From: Talaromyces rugulosus
Taxonomy: Eukaryota; Ascomycota; Eurotiomycetes; Eurotiales; Trichocomaceae
NCBI RefSeq assembly: GCF_013368755.1
Contig: NC_049563.1
Location: forward strand, 4,154,001 to 4,218,000
Direction: 5' to 3'
Length of the DNA: 64,000 bases
A program made the translations under genes and the position numbers. Below, piece by piece: positions 45,501-57,535 of the stretch. The notes under the pieces were generated by a model. It was not told the origin of the DNA and ran no database searches. It saw only the letters and a program-made list of their open reading frames with translations. Position 1 is the stretch's first letter. Each line of letters begins with the position of its first letter.

Positions 45501-46480
45501 CGATATATGTTCCATCTTGATAATGGAATAGATAAAAAGCCCGGGGAAAAAAAGCCTAGTTATCCTGACTGGAAAATCTTGGTTATCGAAGTCGGTTGCT
45601 CCACAGACAGTAACGATGCCTGACTTCGTATTCACGTGGTAAAGGCTGAGAATTGCGGCCGTCTGTGTAGTTTATCTGATGTTGGATATATTGTAGATAG
45701 GTATAGACCGCTCTCGAGGGTAGTAACCTCTGCCAGTCTGTATGGAAATAACACAGGCATTGCGAGAGATAACAGTGGAAGGGATGTATTGAATTCCGAT
45801 AGGAAGCAAGATCGACAGTTCCCATTCTTCCAGGCCGCGGAACATCCGTGTTGCTCCATTGCCTATCAAAGTGAATTCAAGGGCACCAAGCATGGACAAT
45901 TCGGTCAGACCAATAAAAGAATCTGATTTTGGGACTCTGAGCTTGGATTCTTAAAATGGCTTTTGATCCAAGAGACCAGCGATCACCTTATCGTCCCAAC
46001 CTTTGGAAAGCGTTAGAACTCGAAACACCTCATTACACATGGCTAGGGATGGGGCAGTTTACCTGTTTCATTCCAGGAACTAATGTTTATAAATTGGCTT
46101 ATGATAGGGGACAGTATGTGTTGCGTGAAATGTGCGGACCAATTGTATTCCACTTGTATTCCACTCTATGCGATGATGATAATCAGTCGGTATATTGTTC
46201 TCGAGTTTCTGGAAGCCCACATAAATATTTATCATGCGTGTTAGGTTCATTGTCGAGGCACCTCATCCTCTATTGCGAAAACGTCTCGTGAGTCGAACGA
46301 AGAGCGATGGTTTCGAGGCCGGCAGTTGAACAAGTCCCGTGGGAAAGTGGCATTGTACCACTGATGTCGTTCCTGGTCCATTGGACTCAGTCGAAGTACA
46401 TCAAGTACATCCATCTTGGCCACAATGTAATAGCCCTCTCCATTGTTGTATGGTGAAAATTCAATTGTCGTGTATTACGT
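42521..46480 (-). pseudogene. Scattered minus-strand coding relics
   Basis: Coding-like pieces without a continuous gene: 42692..42940 (YHFTLSCLPLKGPVETCATM), 43562..43903 (FDDSLDEFLDYLEASWETMQ), 44150..44350 (QIDEKDQHFLVNRTHSDDCR), 44822..45070 (GLDIELSPTIILREAEKQEF), and about 46272..46478 (EGYYIVAKMDVLDVLRLSPM). Frames shift and stops fall between them. They may be exons of one or more decayed genes on this strand. I do not recognise a family. A plus-strand frame at 45956..46291 is also open but equally unidentified. Confidence 0.3.
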
Positions 46481-47515
46481 ACTGTGTTGACCATGGTTAG
46501 CTAATCGTAGTCAGGGGGGATGAGCAATATCAATTGATGATCTTACTTTTGAGATGCCGAATAGCCCTTGTATAAAGGAATTGAACAGCAAGAAGCAATA
46601 TACGGGTCAAAATAGCACAAATAAAGCTAAAGGGACTGGGCACGACTTTGAAGATTATTCCCCGGAAAGGGAATAAAAATAAATAATAAAATGTTGGTGA
46701 CAAATATACCATAGATTGCCTACCCAAGGGACCTTGGGTCCTTTGGGACAGATGCCAGGAAAAAATCTATAGAATAGAGAAAGAGGGCATCTGAAGGGTT
46801 TAATAAAATCAGACGACGGGTTAGCGGTTCTGGATTCGGAAGTTGCTGCATACAGTTCACAAGGATCACGACACCGTCAAGAGCGCCCGACAGATGATGA
46901 GCGGTGCGGTGTGGCGGTGACAAGCGGTTACATAAAACAGCGTTGTAGATGCAGAGGGAGAGTTGGAGATTTTTAATCCACCGATCCTATTGATAGCTAT
47001 TGTGTACGGTACAGATGGGAAGGATCGGAGCCATAAAATGCAAACGCGCAACACTTCCGGGTGGCGGATACGACGGTCCGAGTGGAGATATTTAAAAATG
47101 AACAACATAATAATATCGGACCGGATGACCCTGCAGGGATGTGGAGGACCGGGCGTGGACAGCTGCATAGGTCTAGATTCTGAAGCTATTCACGAATCTT
47201 GGAACCGGCACCGACGCCATTTCAACACCGCCCTCAAGTGGAAGCCCTCGGAGGGTAAGCTTCACCGACAGAGATCCTCCTCGTAATAATCCTTGTCACC
47301 GGGGTTGTTGTGCTACCAGTTGACGTTCCCCTGTCCCCATCATTGGTCGGGGAAGCCTCCAAATGTCCGTTTAGGGTTCACCGGATGCAGGTCCTTGTCA
47401 CCGCCGATTCCCATTATTGAGTGCTGTCATACTTTTCTACCTATTCTGACCTGACCGAGTTTTCCTGTTATGGAAAGAAACACTTCGGTCCTGTCTTCGC
47501 CCCCTAACTTCAATT
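46481..47515. other. Gene-free part of the relic island
   Basis: No supported gene. Open frames at 46866..47168 (minus) and 46963..47286 (plus) overlap each other antisense, and neither has a recognisable motif. Confidence 0.45.
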
Positions 47516-49246
47516 TTGACTGACCTCAAACAGCTTTGCTCTCTACCTCGAGTCATACCTTTTATAGTACAGCTATTTCCGAAGCCACACCCCTATATCC
47601 TCGTATTAGAAGAAGCGGAGACTATTTCCAGTTATCCAAAAGAGTGCGAGAACTTGTCCAAGATAACTGGAATCAGCATCCAAACTGGGTTTCAACGTTG
47701 CATCAGAGATGGCTCAACGTTACGTACGTCTTCTCCCCAGTGAACTCAACAGCATGGGCTCAAAACACTAACGATTTGATGAAGCTTCTTTATCATCGTC
47801 TCAGCATGGACGATGCCGGACACGATGCAGGCTTTTATCGAGGCCCAAAAGACCAAGACGGTTTATTTTGTGCTTGAAGGTTCTACTCGACTACGAACGC
47901 ATAACCAGCAATTAGGGTGTCCTGCGTGATGCCGAATTAGACGCTCATCCAACCGACGGCCTTGTACACCGCATCAAAGATACTATGTGGACTGAAGCCG
48001 ACGAGAAGCAATTTGAGACTAAGTGGCAGAAAGTCAAATGCAAGGCATACACTATCCGCATGACCGATGCTCGTCTTCCCCATGGATCGACTGGACCTGC
48101 TGATAGCATTCGTCGAACAATGCTCTCGTGGTTTGTGGGGATCCAGGAAGACCACTAACCGATTCTTACAAGTACACGCATTCCCAAATTAGCCCAAGTG
48201 GCCTTGATTGACATCATACATCTTGAACGGCTTTCTTCGGGTGATTTATTGCTCCACATCATTTCTCAGAAAAAACTACAACCTAGGGGACCAAGACTCT
48301 CTGGGTCCTCATAATGCCGACGGAAATCCACGACTGCCATCAAGACTGGGTATTCGAGAACATGGGATCAAATGTCTCATCAGCACCATATCATTGTTAC
48401 AAATTAGAGCTGAGCTCCGCTCATACTACACCTCAAGAATCTGTTCGGTTGACTTTCTCTCCGCCAGGACGAAGTACATCCCGGTAATATAACCCTGATC
48501 AATAGGTTTATAAATACGTACTAACACAAACTAGGATGAAAACAACAACACCAGATTCTCATGAGAGGTGCTTTTTCACTGCTTCCCGGCCATTTAACAG
48601 ATGGAATATCAATAACTTCAGATATGGTATTACACTTCAAGATTGGATACATACCCAAGTTGGGTGATTCCATCTTGCATTTAATCCAATCGGAATCTGT
48701 TGGCTAAGATGATGCTAGAGCGCGGATTATCAGTCTCCGAGAACCTTACCGTCGATGCGTTCCAAGGTTAAGAGGCCAACATTTTCACATCCATGTTGGT
48801 AAAGCCAATCGAAAATCCTCAGCAGGCTACAAGTAGACATGCAGGAAGCGGCTCAGGCAGTAGCCTGGGTAAAAGAATACCCATCAGCTGAGAGGCAGTA
48901 AGCTTTGCCCGTACGAAGCCAATCCTTGTTTGGAGACTTATGACTGATAATAGTCACAGGCGAGTACTCATCTCACAAAACGACGTGGAGATGTATACCA
49001 TTTTCGCCCAGTATGACGATGCATGGGTTGATTACTAGACAGAACAACGTGGAGAATGAATATTTCCTAGTTATGAACCAATCCGGCCCATATCAGATTG
49101 ATTCAGTTGATGATATAAAGGCTGCCGCAGAAATATTTGTTGCCTTCCACCTGTAAAAAGGACACATTGGTTGGCTTTGTCGCAGATTCACGGCGGATGA
49201 ACATTGCTCTCGGCCGAGTCAAGTATGGTCTGTTTATGTCGAACTG
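47516..49246 (+). pseudogene. Decayed SF1 (Upf1-like) helicase gene
   Basis: Plus-strand fragments in changing frames. 47813..47929 reads AFIEAQKTKTVYFVLEGSTR. 47919..48158 is 79 open codons (RDAELDAHPTDGLVHRIKDT). At 48709 comes ENLTVDAFQG, a TAA stop at 48769, then EANIFTSMLV, matching helicase motif V (VDxFQGxE). At 49164..49246, in another frame, TLVGFVADSRRMNIALGRVK matches motif VI (RRMNVALTRAK). The stop replaces the Gln/Arg codon of motif V; CAA to TAA is the expected RIP change. No Walker A motif was found, so the front half is lost or unreadable. The family call rests only on motifs V and VI. Confidence 0.55.
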
Positions 49247-50480
49247 AATACCGCTACGACAAAAAGGGCCAACCCTAATTGTAAGGGTTTGCTAGTTCAT
49301 TTATATGTCGACAGTTTATCATTGGGACTGGGACTCGTTTTAGGTGCCAGGAATGAAGAAAAATAAGACGAAAACTATCCTCAGACTTCTAGAAGACCTG
49401 CGAGCAAAAACCATGATCCTGCCTGGCAGGTTTGCAACGCGTTTTGCCTGACCGGGTGTTCTTTGTCCTGTTCCTGCCCTTCGATAACCTGAAGACTAAG
49501 CCTTTGGCACTATGGAAAGTCTAAGCCAGATGAGTAATTATTGGGCTAATCGAAACGGCTAAAAAGAGCGGCCTACTAGATGAAATCAAAGAAATATTAA
49601 ACACTGTTGACTATTCTACACGCAACACACGATTTTCTGTGACTTGTGGACGTCAAAAAGTTGCGCGCTTTAAAGTCTAACCTGTAATCTGTAGACGCTG
49701 GGAATGCGTATGCTATCTCACTTAGTAGTAAAACGATATCTGACACCATTCCCAACCCCTATAAGTTTTGTCTATTTCTATTGGTATTTCATTATAGTAA
49801 TCGTATTAAGGGTTAAAAAAGCAACCCAGATCAACACCAGTCCAGTCTCTCACAAGAAGCTTCGAGTTTTCCATAATGGACCAAAGCAACAGGAGATATT
49901 GATGGAGTATAGCTAAGCGCAGTTGACCTGGATGACAGCGGGTAACCGGGTTGCTGAGCCGAACGAGGCATAGAGAAAGTCTCCCAGGAAGAATGAAACG
50001 GGGAATATATGCAATACAAATTTTGTTGGTGCATGTATGCTATAGATCGACTATCCAAGAGACTTTTGCATTTTGTTGCATCTGTTTGAGGATTCCATTC
50101 CACTTCAATGTTCCATCAATAATAGTCTTGCTGCTACTTTCAAAATATCTCGTCCACTTAACCACGATTAAACGGTAATATCGAACTGATCAATTGATAG
50201 TGCAAAGAGAACGATACTTCGAGCAACATCAGTTGACCGGTTCAAATATTGATATCTCTATATATACTTCGCCTTTGCCCAGAAATACATGCATATAGCG
50301 CAGTTTCGAAGGGTGGTCACCTCGACAACCCTCTTCTGTTGCCTTGATATTGAGATTTGGCATGCATGGCACTCAATTGCTTTCGGGCCGGGCTAGACGG
50401 ATCTTTCATATAAGTTTAATACTGATGTACAAGAGATGAATGAACTCGACAATATTGACATCTGCTACATCTCAACATCT
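49247..50480. other. Gene-free end of the relic island
   Basis: AT-rich from about 49690, with no recognisable coding sequence, and then the 3' side of the SND2 gene. Confidence 0.5.
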
Positions 50481-51048
50481 CTAGCGGTGCTGTACACGCT
50501 GGCCTCCCCGTTTCTCCAACTTCTGCTGCCGTTTGCTTGTGGTCTCTCCGGATGCTTCGCCTGAACCTCCCATACCGGCAAGCCCTTTCTTCATCCCGGC
50601 GAATGTGGTCCACAACAAGTACACAGACCAGAAGGGAACGGCCAAATACAGCCACCAAGCACGATCACCGAAGACGCAGGCGGCGACCAAACAGCCCCAT
50701 GTCCAATACGTGACATCCCACATGTACTCCGTCAAGCCCTTAGCACTCATGTCTTCACCGGACTGTTTCAGCGATCCATCTTGGGGACTATAGCGGGGTC
50801 GGCCCAGGCGTTCCAGGTAGAATTCAATACCGAGGGCGGGCAACGTGAGCAGGATGTATCGCAGGAGAGCACTGGGGCGATTGAAGACGAAATGCAGGAC
50901 CCAGAACAGCGAGTGCAGAAGGACGGTGATCTGATGCGTCCTATTGAGCGTGGCAGCGTTTTTTGACGCAAGGGACTTGGCTGCTTTCTGTTGAATGTCA
51001 AAGTAAGCGGTGTTCTCTGATGAGAGTGGTGGAATTTACCTGCGCCAT
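50481..51048 (-). CDS. SND2: ER membrane protein Snd2 / TMEM208 family
   Basis: Small multi-pass ER protein of the SRP-independent (SND) targeting route. Minus-strand exons are 51040..51048 (ATG GCG CAG only) and 50481..50987 (intron 52 bp), giving 171 residues, close to yeast Snd2. The N-terminus MAQKAAKSLASKNAATLNRT is followed by hydrophobic segments (ITVLLHSLFWVLHFVF; LRYILLTLPALGIEFYLERL), the family block DMSAKGLTEYMWDVTYWTWG, another pair of segments (VAACVFGDRAWWLYLAVPFW), and a basic tail (KRQQKLEKRGGQRVQHR). Assigned by length, topology and the conserved central block. Confidence 0.87.
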
Positions 51049-51767
51049 GGCGAAAGGAATCAATTACAACAGTTGATAATTGGCTCCGCTTTCGTGTAAT
51101 ACGTATATCACGGCATAAAGTGTGAGACCCACGTCGACAAGGAAAAAAGGAACAAAGGAAAATAAAGGCCGAAATCCCAGAGGAATAATTGTAACTTCTT
51201 TCTGGGTTCAGACAGGTGGTGCCGCAAGCAGCCGCACCGAACGGGAATGGCCGTTGCCTCCACGACCGCGCGGCGCCACCTGCTGCTTTGCCGCCTGCCG
51301 CCACAACTCTCCGCCGCATGCACCAAAACATCACCAGCAAACAGCATCCTGCAGCTCTCACCTCGCGCCCCTCGTCCCTCTTACTCCCTCATCGACACCC
51401 TGCAAGGTTATTTTGAACAGTGATCCCGTCTATCCTTACCTCGACATGCGTTTCTTAGGCCTCTAAGCTCATTTCAAGTCCGGGCCTTAGGCTTTCTCAC
51501 CTTCGCTGCAGTCAGTCTGTCTCTACGTCAAGTCGCATGGAACAGCGTCGCCGATTCAGCAAACAAGACGTCCAGTCGATCAACGCCGTACCCCCATCCA
51601 GTATTTTACGTGGAATTTTTGTTGTGGCTCTTGGGCGACCTGAGCAACATCGTATCGACATCGCTCAATGCGTGTAGGACCATTCGCGTGACCTTCTCCG
51701 GACCCTTCTTCTCGCTTTGTATATCGCTTTGTCACATACCTAGTGCCACTGCTGTCTCGTCGCCAAC
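51049..51767. promoter_or_regulatory. Divergent region SND2 / CDC27
   Basis: About 720 bp holding both promoters. CDC27 seems to have a long, pyrimidine-rich leader with at least one upstream ATG (51538) opening a short frame. No gene seen. Confidence 0.45.
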
Positions 51768-54342
51768 ATGGCGCCTTCGACCCCTCACATATCTGGCCAG
51801 CTGAGGCAACTCATCTATTACCACCTTGACAACAACCTCATCAATAATGCTCTCTTCCTCGCTGGCCGCCTACATGCCTACGAACCGCGTTCATCAGAAT
51901 CCTCGTACCTACTTGCGTTATGTCACTTACTGAGTGGCCAGCCCAAGGCCGCCTGGGAATACAGCCGGAATGCTGGCTCGCGCGGCACTCACCTTGGATG
52001 CTCCTATGTTTTAGCACAAGCGTGCCTTGACCTGGGGAAGTATATGGATGGAATCACGGCGTTGGAACGCAGCCGCAGCCTTTGGGCCTCGAAGAGTCAC
52101 TGGAGTGAGCATTCGGTGATTGACCAAGGCATTGTGCATGGCTAACCGGACAATAGATAAACATAGCGAGACGCGGCGGCAACATTACCCCGATGCGGCG
52201 GCAGTTATTTGTTTACAAGGGAAGCTATGGCAGGCCAACAAGGATCTTCGCAAAGCTGTCGAATGCTATGTCGAGTCTTTGAAACTCAATCCCTTCATGT
52301 GGGATGCATTTACTGCTCTCTGTGAGGCAGGTGAGTTAAATACTAGCTTTTCATTCATCAGCATGTGTTAATGGTATGAAGGGGTCAATATCAAAGTATC
52401 GAACCTGTACAAATTGACACCTGAGCTCGTCGCGATGGTGCAAGCCGCACCCCTACCCGATTCTACGGCGCTTTCTGATAAAACCGTGCCACACAATGGT
52501 CCCTTGCAAACACAGCTGAACACGAACCCCAATGCCGACCCATTTTTCTCCAATTCCTCAAAGGGAGACTCCAGCTTGTCACACGGAAGTTCAGCGCTTT
52601 GGGAAAAACTCAATGGGAGCACTGTCAGCGTCGCATCCGTAGGGCCCGCCGTGATTCACGAAGGAATGGAGACCCCAGTTGCTCAGAATGATCCCGACGA
52701 TGTTCGCCTTATGAACGGGGCTGTGTCCTCTAATGATCCATGGGAACCCCGTCTTGCGCCGGCTAGACGGAACAGGCCTTTGCAGCACTCCGAGTATGGC
52801 GATCCGCCTCCTAAAATGCGAACCACGGCTTTGAAATCCCGGATTCGATCCAGAGCGGAGCCAGAAGATTCAAATCCTGTTCATATTGAAGAAGAGCCTG
52901 TTCCTGTTCCTTCAATTGGTGAAAGGAAACGGACGGTCTCCGGACAAGTTGCACACCAACCTGTGCCACAGCCTCTTGAACCAGGTGCCCCGCAACGGCG
53001 GAGCACGCGACTACTCAACCATATAAGGCCCACAACTTCCAAACTAGCCGCCTCTACTCTCAGAGAGGGACGGGAGGTCAAGAAAGTTAGGGCTACCGGC
53101 ACGAAAGGGCGAACAGCTACTGCGTCATCTATGGGCCGTGCAGTGAGTGGGAATAGAAAACATATACCCAGCGGGCCGGATGGTGATGGCAAAGAAAGCC
53201 GCCCAGCGGGGTCTTCGAATATCAGCAACATGGGCAAAAGTGCGGCACCTGATCGTACAAAGGAAATCGAGGCTCTTTCTTGGATTCTGGATCTGTTTGC
53301 CAAATTGGCTACTGGTTGTTTCAACCTGGCCCGGTATAAATGTCCGGAAGCTATTCAGACTCTGAATCTCTTGCCACAAGGTCAACGCGAAACGCCATGG
53401 GTGCTTTCGCAAATAGGACGAGCTTATTATGAACAAGCTCTATACACGGATGCTGAAAAATATTTTATCCGAGTGAAGACTTTGGCACCGTTTCGCCTTG
53501 AAGACATGGAGATATACTCCACCGTTCTTTGGCATCTCAAGCATGATGTGGAGCTGTCATATCTGGCTCACGAACTAATGGAGGCAGATCGCCTATCACC
53601 CGAGGCCTGGTGTGCTGCTGGCAACTCTTTCTCACACCAGCGTGACCACGAACAAGCATTGAAGTGCTTCAAGCGAGCTACACAGCTAAATCCACGATTT
53701 GCTTATGCATTTGCTTTACAAGGACACGAATACGTCGCCAATGAGGAATACGACAAGGCTCTTGATGCATTCCGCAGTGGAATAAATGCTGATAACCGGC
53801 ATTACAACTCGTGGTACGGCCTTGGCCAGGTGTATGAAAAGATGGGCAAACTAGAGTATGCAGAACAGCATTACCGAAATGCCGTTCAGATCAACCCAAG
53901 CAATGCGGTGCTTATTTGTTGCATTGGTCTTGTGATTGAAAAGATGAGCAATCCCAAGACTGCCCTGTTTCATTACAGCCGTGCCACATCACTGGCTCCG
54001 CAATCGGTCCTGGCCAGGTTCCGGAAAGCACGTGTTCTCATGAAACTTGAAGAATTCAAATTGGCTTTGGCAGAACTGAAAGTTCTCAAGGATATCGCTC
54101 CGGATGAAGCAAATGTCCATTACCTACTTGGAAAGTTGTACAAGGTACTTCAAGACAAGGCTAATGCTATCAAGCATTTCACCGCTGCCCTCAATCTGGA
54201 TCCCAAGGTAAATAACCACAGCCACCCCTTTCTCTGTTTACTAGCCTTGGCCGTCGTTAACCCGAATTTACAGGCCGCGCAATATATCAAAGACGCCATG
54301 GAAGCTTTGGATGACGATGAGGACGATGCTGACATGGCTTGA
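51768..54342 (+). CDS. bimA: Anaphase-promoting complex subunit Cdc27/APC3 (BimA)
   Basis: TPR scaffold subunit of the anaphase-promoting complex, which ubiquitinates cyclins and securin. Exons are 51768..52104, 52157..52330, 52382..54207 and 54274..54342, giving 801 residues, near the 806 of A. nidulans BimA. The N-terminal TPR block (GQLRQLIYYHLDNNLINNAL; YPDAAAVICLQGKLWQANKD) is followed by a disordered linker of about 250 residues. The C-terminal TPR array reads TPWVLSQIGRAYYEQALYTD, SPEAWCAAGNSFSHQRDHEQ, NPRFAYAFALQGHEYVANEE and HYNSWYGLGQVYEKMGKLEY. The last intron (66 bp) has no stop, so retention adds 22 residues. The tail is acidic (DDDEDDADMA). Confidence 0.95.
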
Positions 54343-55274
54343 TGTGTACATGATCATCCAGTGTTTTCTGTGGAGCTTTCCAATGAACGCACTATTTACA
54401 CCCTACATAATAATACTCTGGCGCACTGATTGAGAATCTTTCTAATCGGACATGCATTACGATAGTTTGGCGTTGCGGTGGGCTGTCTTTTTTTTTTAAA
54501 GCATATCGACATCGGAAGAGGAGTTTGTGGTTTGACGATTGCATTATTCCTCGAGAAATATTCCAGGATGGACACTAGGGGACCTTTTTTCTAGTGACCT
54601 TTGCTTCGCTGTACCATATTTTTGCATGCTTCACGACATGCTTTATTTTTCTCAGCGATGATGTTGATGATGTCAATGATGTCATTTGGGCAAAACTGCT
54701 AGTAACTTTCACTAATGAATGTAATGCCTCGATGCTTCTGCATCTCATTATTTTTACAACCCTTTTATGTAGCCAGGCACCATGTAAACTGATCCAATCG
54801 TCTTGTGGTAGTGGATTAATAGTCTGCCCCGGACTGGTGCCGAGGAAGGCGGTGAGAAGTAGTTTTCTGTGGGGACGGCCAGCATCACATGGGCCCTCCT
54901 CAACTGTTCCGCCGGAGAATGACCTCGAACTACCAGCATCACCAGACATACTCACACGCCATTTGTCTCCTACCTTTCTATACGACATCGCCGGGCTGGA
55001 GTAAATTCCAACTCGCTTGATTACCAGCTTCAATTCTCGTTTAGTAGCCCTGGGATCATGGCTATTTCCGGGTAACTGTCGCCGCCGAGTTTGAACCAAT
55101 ACACCCTCCTCCCAGCGCTTGCAAGAGCTTGCTCAGATACGAAACGACACAACACCTCTTTTTATCCAATACCTCTTTCGAAAAAACAACAGCACTTGCA
55201 ACTGCAAATTTTTATCTCCGGGTCTTCGTCTTGCAACTTATTCAACGATTGTCGCCGTCCCAAAAATATCGGTC
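54343..55274. other. Intergenic region CDC27 / SLC1
   Basis: Holds the CDC27 3' end and SLC1 promoter. A 174-codon minus-strand frame (54575..55099) is open but lacks recognisable motifs. The ATGATG/ATGTTG-rich patch at 54656-54690 is low in complexity. Confidence 0.45.
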
Positions 55275-56210
55275 ATGTCGATCCTTTCTTATGTCACCAC
55301 GGGATTGGCCTCGTACCTCACTCTGACCATCTCGCTATTTGCTCTGTCAGCAGCAAAAGTTCCCAAGACGGGATTTATCGCCAGATGCTTGACCTCTTAT
55401 GTGTCTTTGCTTGTGTCCGCTACGTATGGCGTCATTGCATCGATAGTTCTTCGCCTGGTGGGATACGGCCGAGTTTCGCAGTGGGCGACTGCTCGAAGCT
55501 TTAAATGGATTATGCGGTTTGCCACGGGTGTGCGGTTTGATATTGTGGAGGGCGAGCAATACTTATCTACGCGGCCGGCTGTGTTCATCGGAAACCACCA
55601 GACCGAACTCGACGTGCTCATGCTCGGTACCATATTCCCGCCTTATTGCAGTGTCACGGCGAAGAAGTCGCTAAAGTCAATACCTTTTCTGGGCTGGTTT
55701 ATGGCCTTGTCTGGCACAGTCTTTATTGATCGGGCGAACCGCGAGACTGCCGTCAAGGCCTTTGACGGAGCTGCGAACGAAATGCAAGTTCACAAGCAGA
55801 GTGTCTTTATTTTCCCCGAGGGTACACGGAGCTACACGAATAAGCCTGAGCTGCTGCCTTTTAAGAAGGGGGCCTTCCACTTGGCTGTTAAGGCGGGAGT
55901 CCCCGTTGTGCCCGTGGTTGTGGAGAACTACGCACATGTTCTAAGTGTTCGTACCATGCACTTCACTGCAGGCTCAATCAAGATCAAAGGTTTGTCTCCT
56001 AAACCACGTTATTACTGACTATTCTTTTGCTAACGAGAATCAGTTCTCCCTCCCATCGACACCAAGAACCTTACCCCGGGCGATGTGGACCGACTGACCA
56101 ACGACACGCGTGAGGCCATGTTGGAAACCCTGGCAAATATGTCGAAAGAGACTGAGCAGAAGCTCGATGGTGCTGCTACGCGCGGATCTTCCACTGCAGT
56201 CGAACTCTGA
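55275..56210 (+). CDS. SLC1: 1-acyl-sn-glycerol-3-phosphate acyltransferase
   Basis: Acylates lysophosphatidic acid to phosphatidic acid at the ER or lipid droplet. Exons are 55275..55989 and 56044..56210 (intron 54 bp), giving 293 residues. Two N-terminal hydrophobic segments are followed by acyltransferase box I FIGNHQTELDVLMLG (NHxxxxD), box II GTVFIDRANRETAVKAFDGA, box III FIFPEGTRSYTNKPELLPFK and box IV AVKAGVPVVPVVVENY. The start is the ATG before the first membrane segment; the frame is open further upstream to 55119, but that part is not family-like. The gene is convergent with the KDEL-protein gene. Confidence 0.94.
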
Positions 56211-57535
56211 GCTTTTTTGGCTGGTTAAAACGACTAAAGCTAGACTTGGGCTAAGCTGATGGCTAAACGCTACAATAGAGATTTTGCTTAGACGGGGAAT
56301 TCTAGAAGAAACGGAATGTGAAATGGTGACGAAGAGACGAGAAAAAAAAAAGAAAGAAAGAGAGTGAGGGTTTTCAAATGTTTGTCTTTCCAGATTTATT
56401 TATACTGTCTATTATTTTTCTTCTCCTTCTGTCCAAGTTTGAAAGGCTTGGCACTTGGTGTTTTTTTTTTGTCTGTATTTATTCACTATACCCAAAATGG
56501 AAGTATTGTTGTAGTAGAGTATTGAACATGTGTTTTTTTTCTTTATGAGTGAGGTTATTTGCACGATAGACCTTAAGTCCCCAGTCCAATTTTAAGATTC
56601 TTCTGTACAATAGCATTATAAGAGATCCTCTAATGGTACTTTCGTATTACAAATACATCTTCAAAATAACATTTCATGTCTCACCTGATAATCAGGTGGC
56701 TGGGAAGAAATATACCATCTCTTCCCAATTAGGCAATCGTGTGACGCCCTCCCCCTGCATCATGTTTTGTCCTTCCAGATCATCTTCTTTCTCTTCTCAA
56801 GGTGCACTGCAAATCTATCCTTTCTACGCAAAAAAAACCCCCCCACACCAGCAAGGAGCAACGAGAGAGTTGAGCAGAGAGTATCACGGAGCGTTTAGGT
56901 TGGAACCATCCCTATCTCGGGATTTTGAAGCGATTTCTAATGCTTTTGTTCTACTACAAGCCTACTTACCACTCTGACTACCAAGTACACATTTTTTATG
57001 TACCAAGAATGTGACCCTCAATAATGTCTTTGCTATTAACCAAATGAGAAGTAAGTGATTGACTGGAGACGAGGATAGTGCGTTAGCTATGGTTGAAATG
57101 AAAGAGATATTGGGAAAGTCGGTAGGATAACGACATGGCTAAATGCATTTACCATCTCAGTGTCAATAGGAGAATAGCATTATTTCAAAGCATCAAGACG
57201 TGAGCATTACAAATTTGAAACATTTGAAACATTGAAAGAATCATGGTACATAAAATTCTCTACCCTGCAACGTTCAATCCAACCACCGGGCCAAAGATAA
57301 TTAGTGTACAAGAAGTCTTCTACCCAAACGAAGCGTAAAGTGAAAATAAAAGGGTAAAAATAAAATAAACTGCAGGATATCATAAGGGTTTCCGAAACAT
57401 GACAAAGAAAACATATTGAAACAGTAACGAAACATTCTTTCCAAAATAGCCGCCACTGTTTTTGGCGATCCTTTTTTTTTTTTGACATTATTAAGTGTGT
57501 ATCATTTCTCCCGTAGGAAAGGTTTCATTGATCCG
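56211..57535. other. 1.3-kb convergent spacer
   Basis: Tail-to-tail region with many T and A runs (56341-56360, 56461-56470, 57471-57483). Open frames at 56633..56977 and 57207..57488 look random. No gene or RNA seen. Confidence 0.55.

Noticed and set aside
54575..55099. 174-codon minus-strand open frame
   Set aside because: No recognisable motif, overlaps the SLC1 leader, and its Ser/Arg/Lys-rich composition looks like chance. An unknown gene cannot be excluded.
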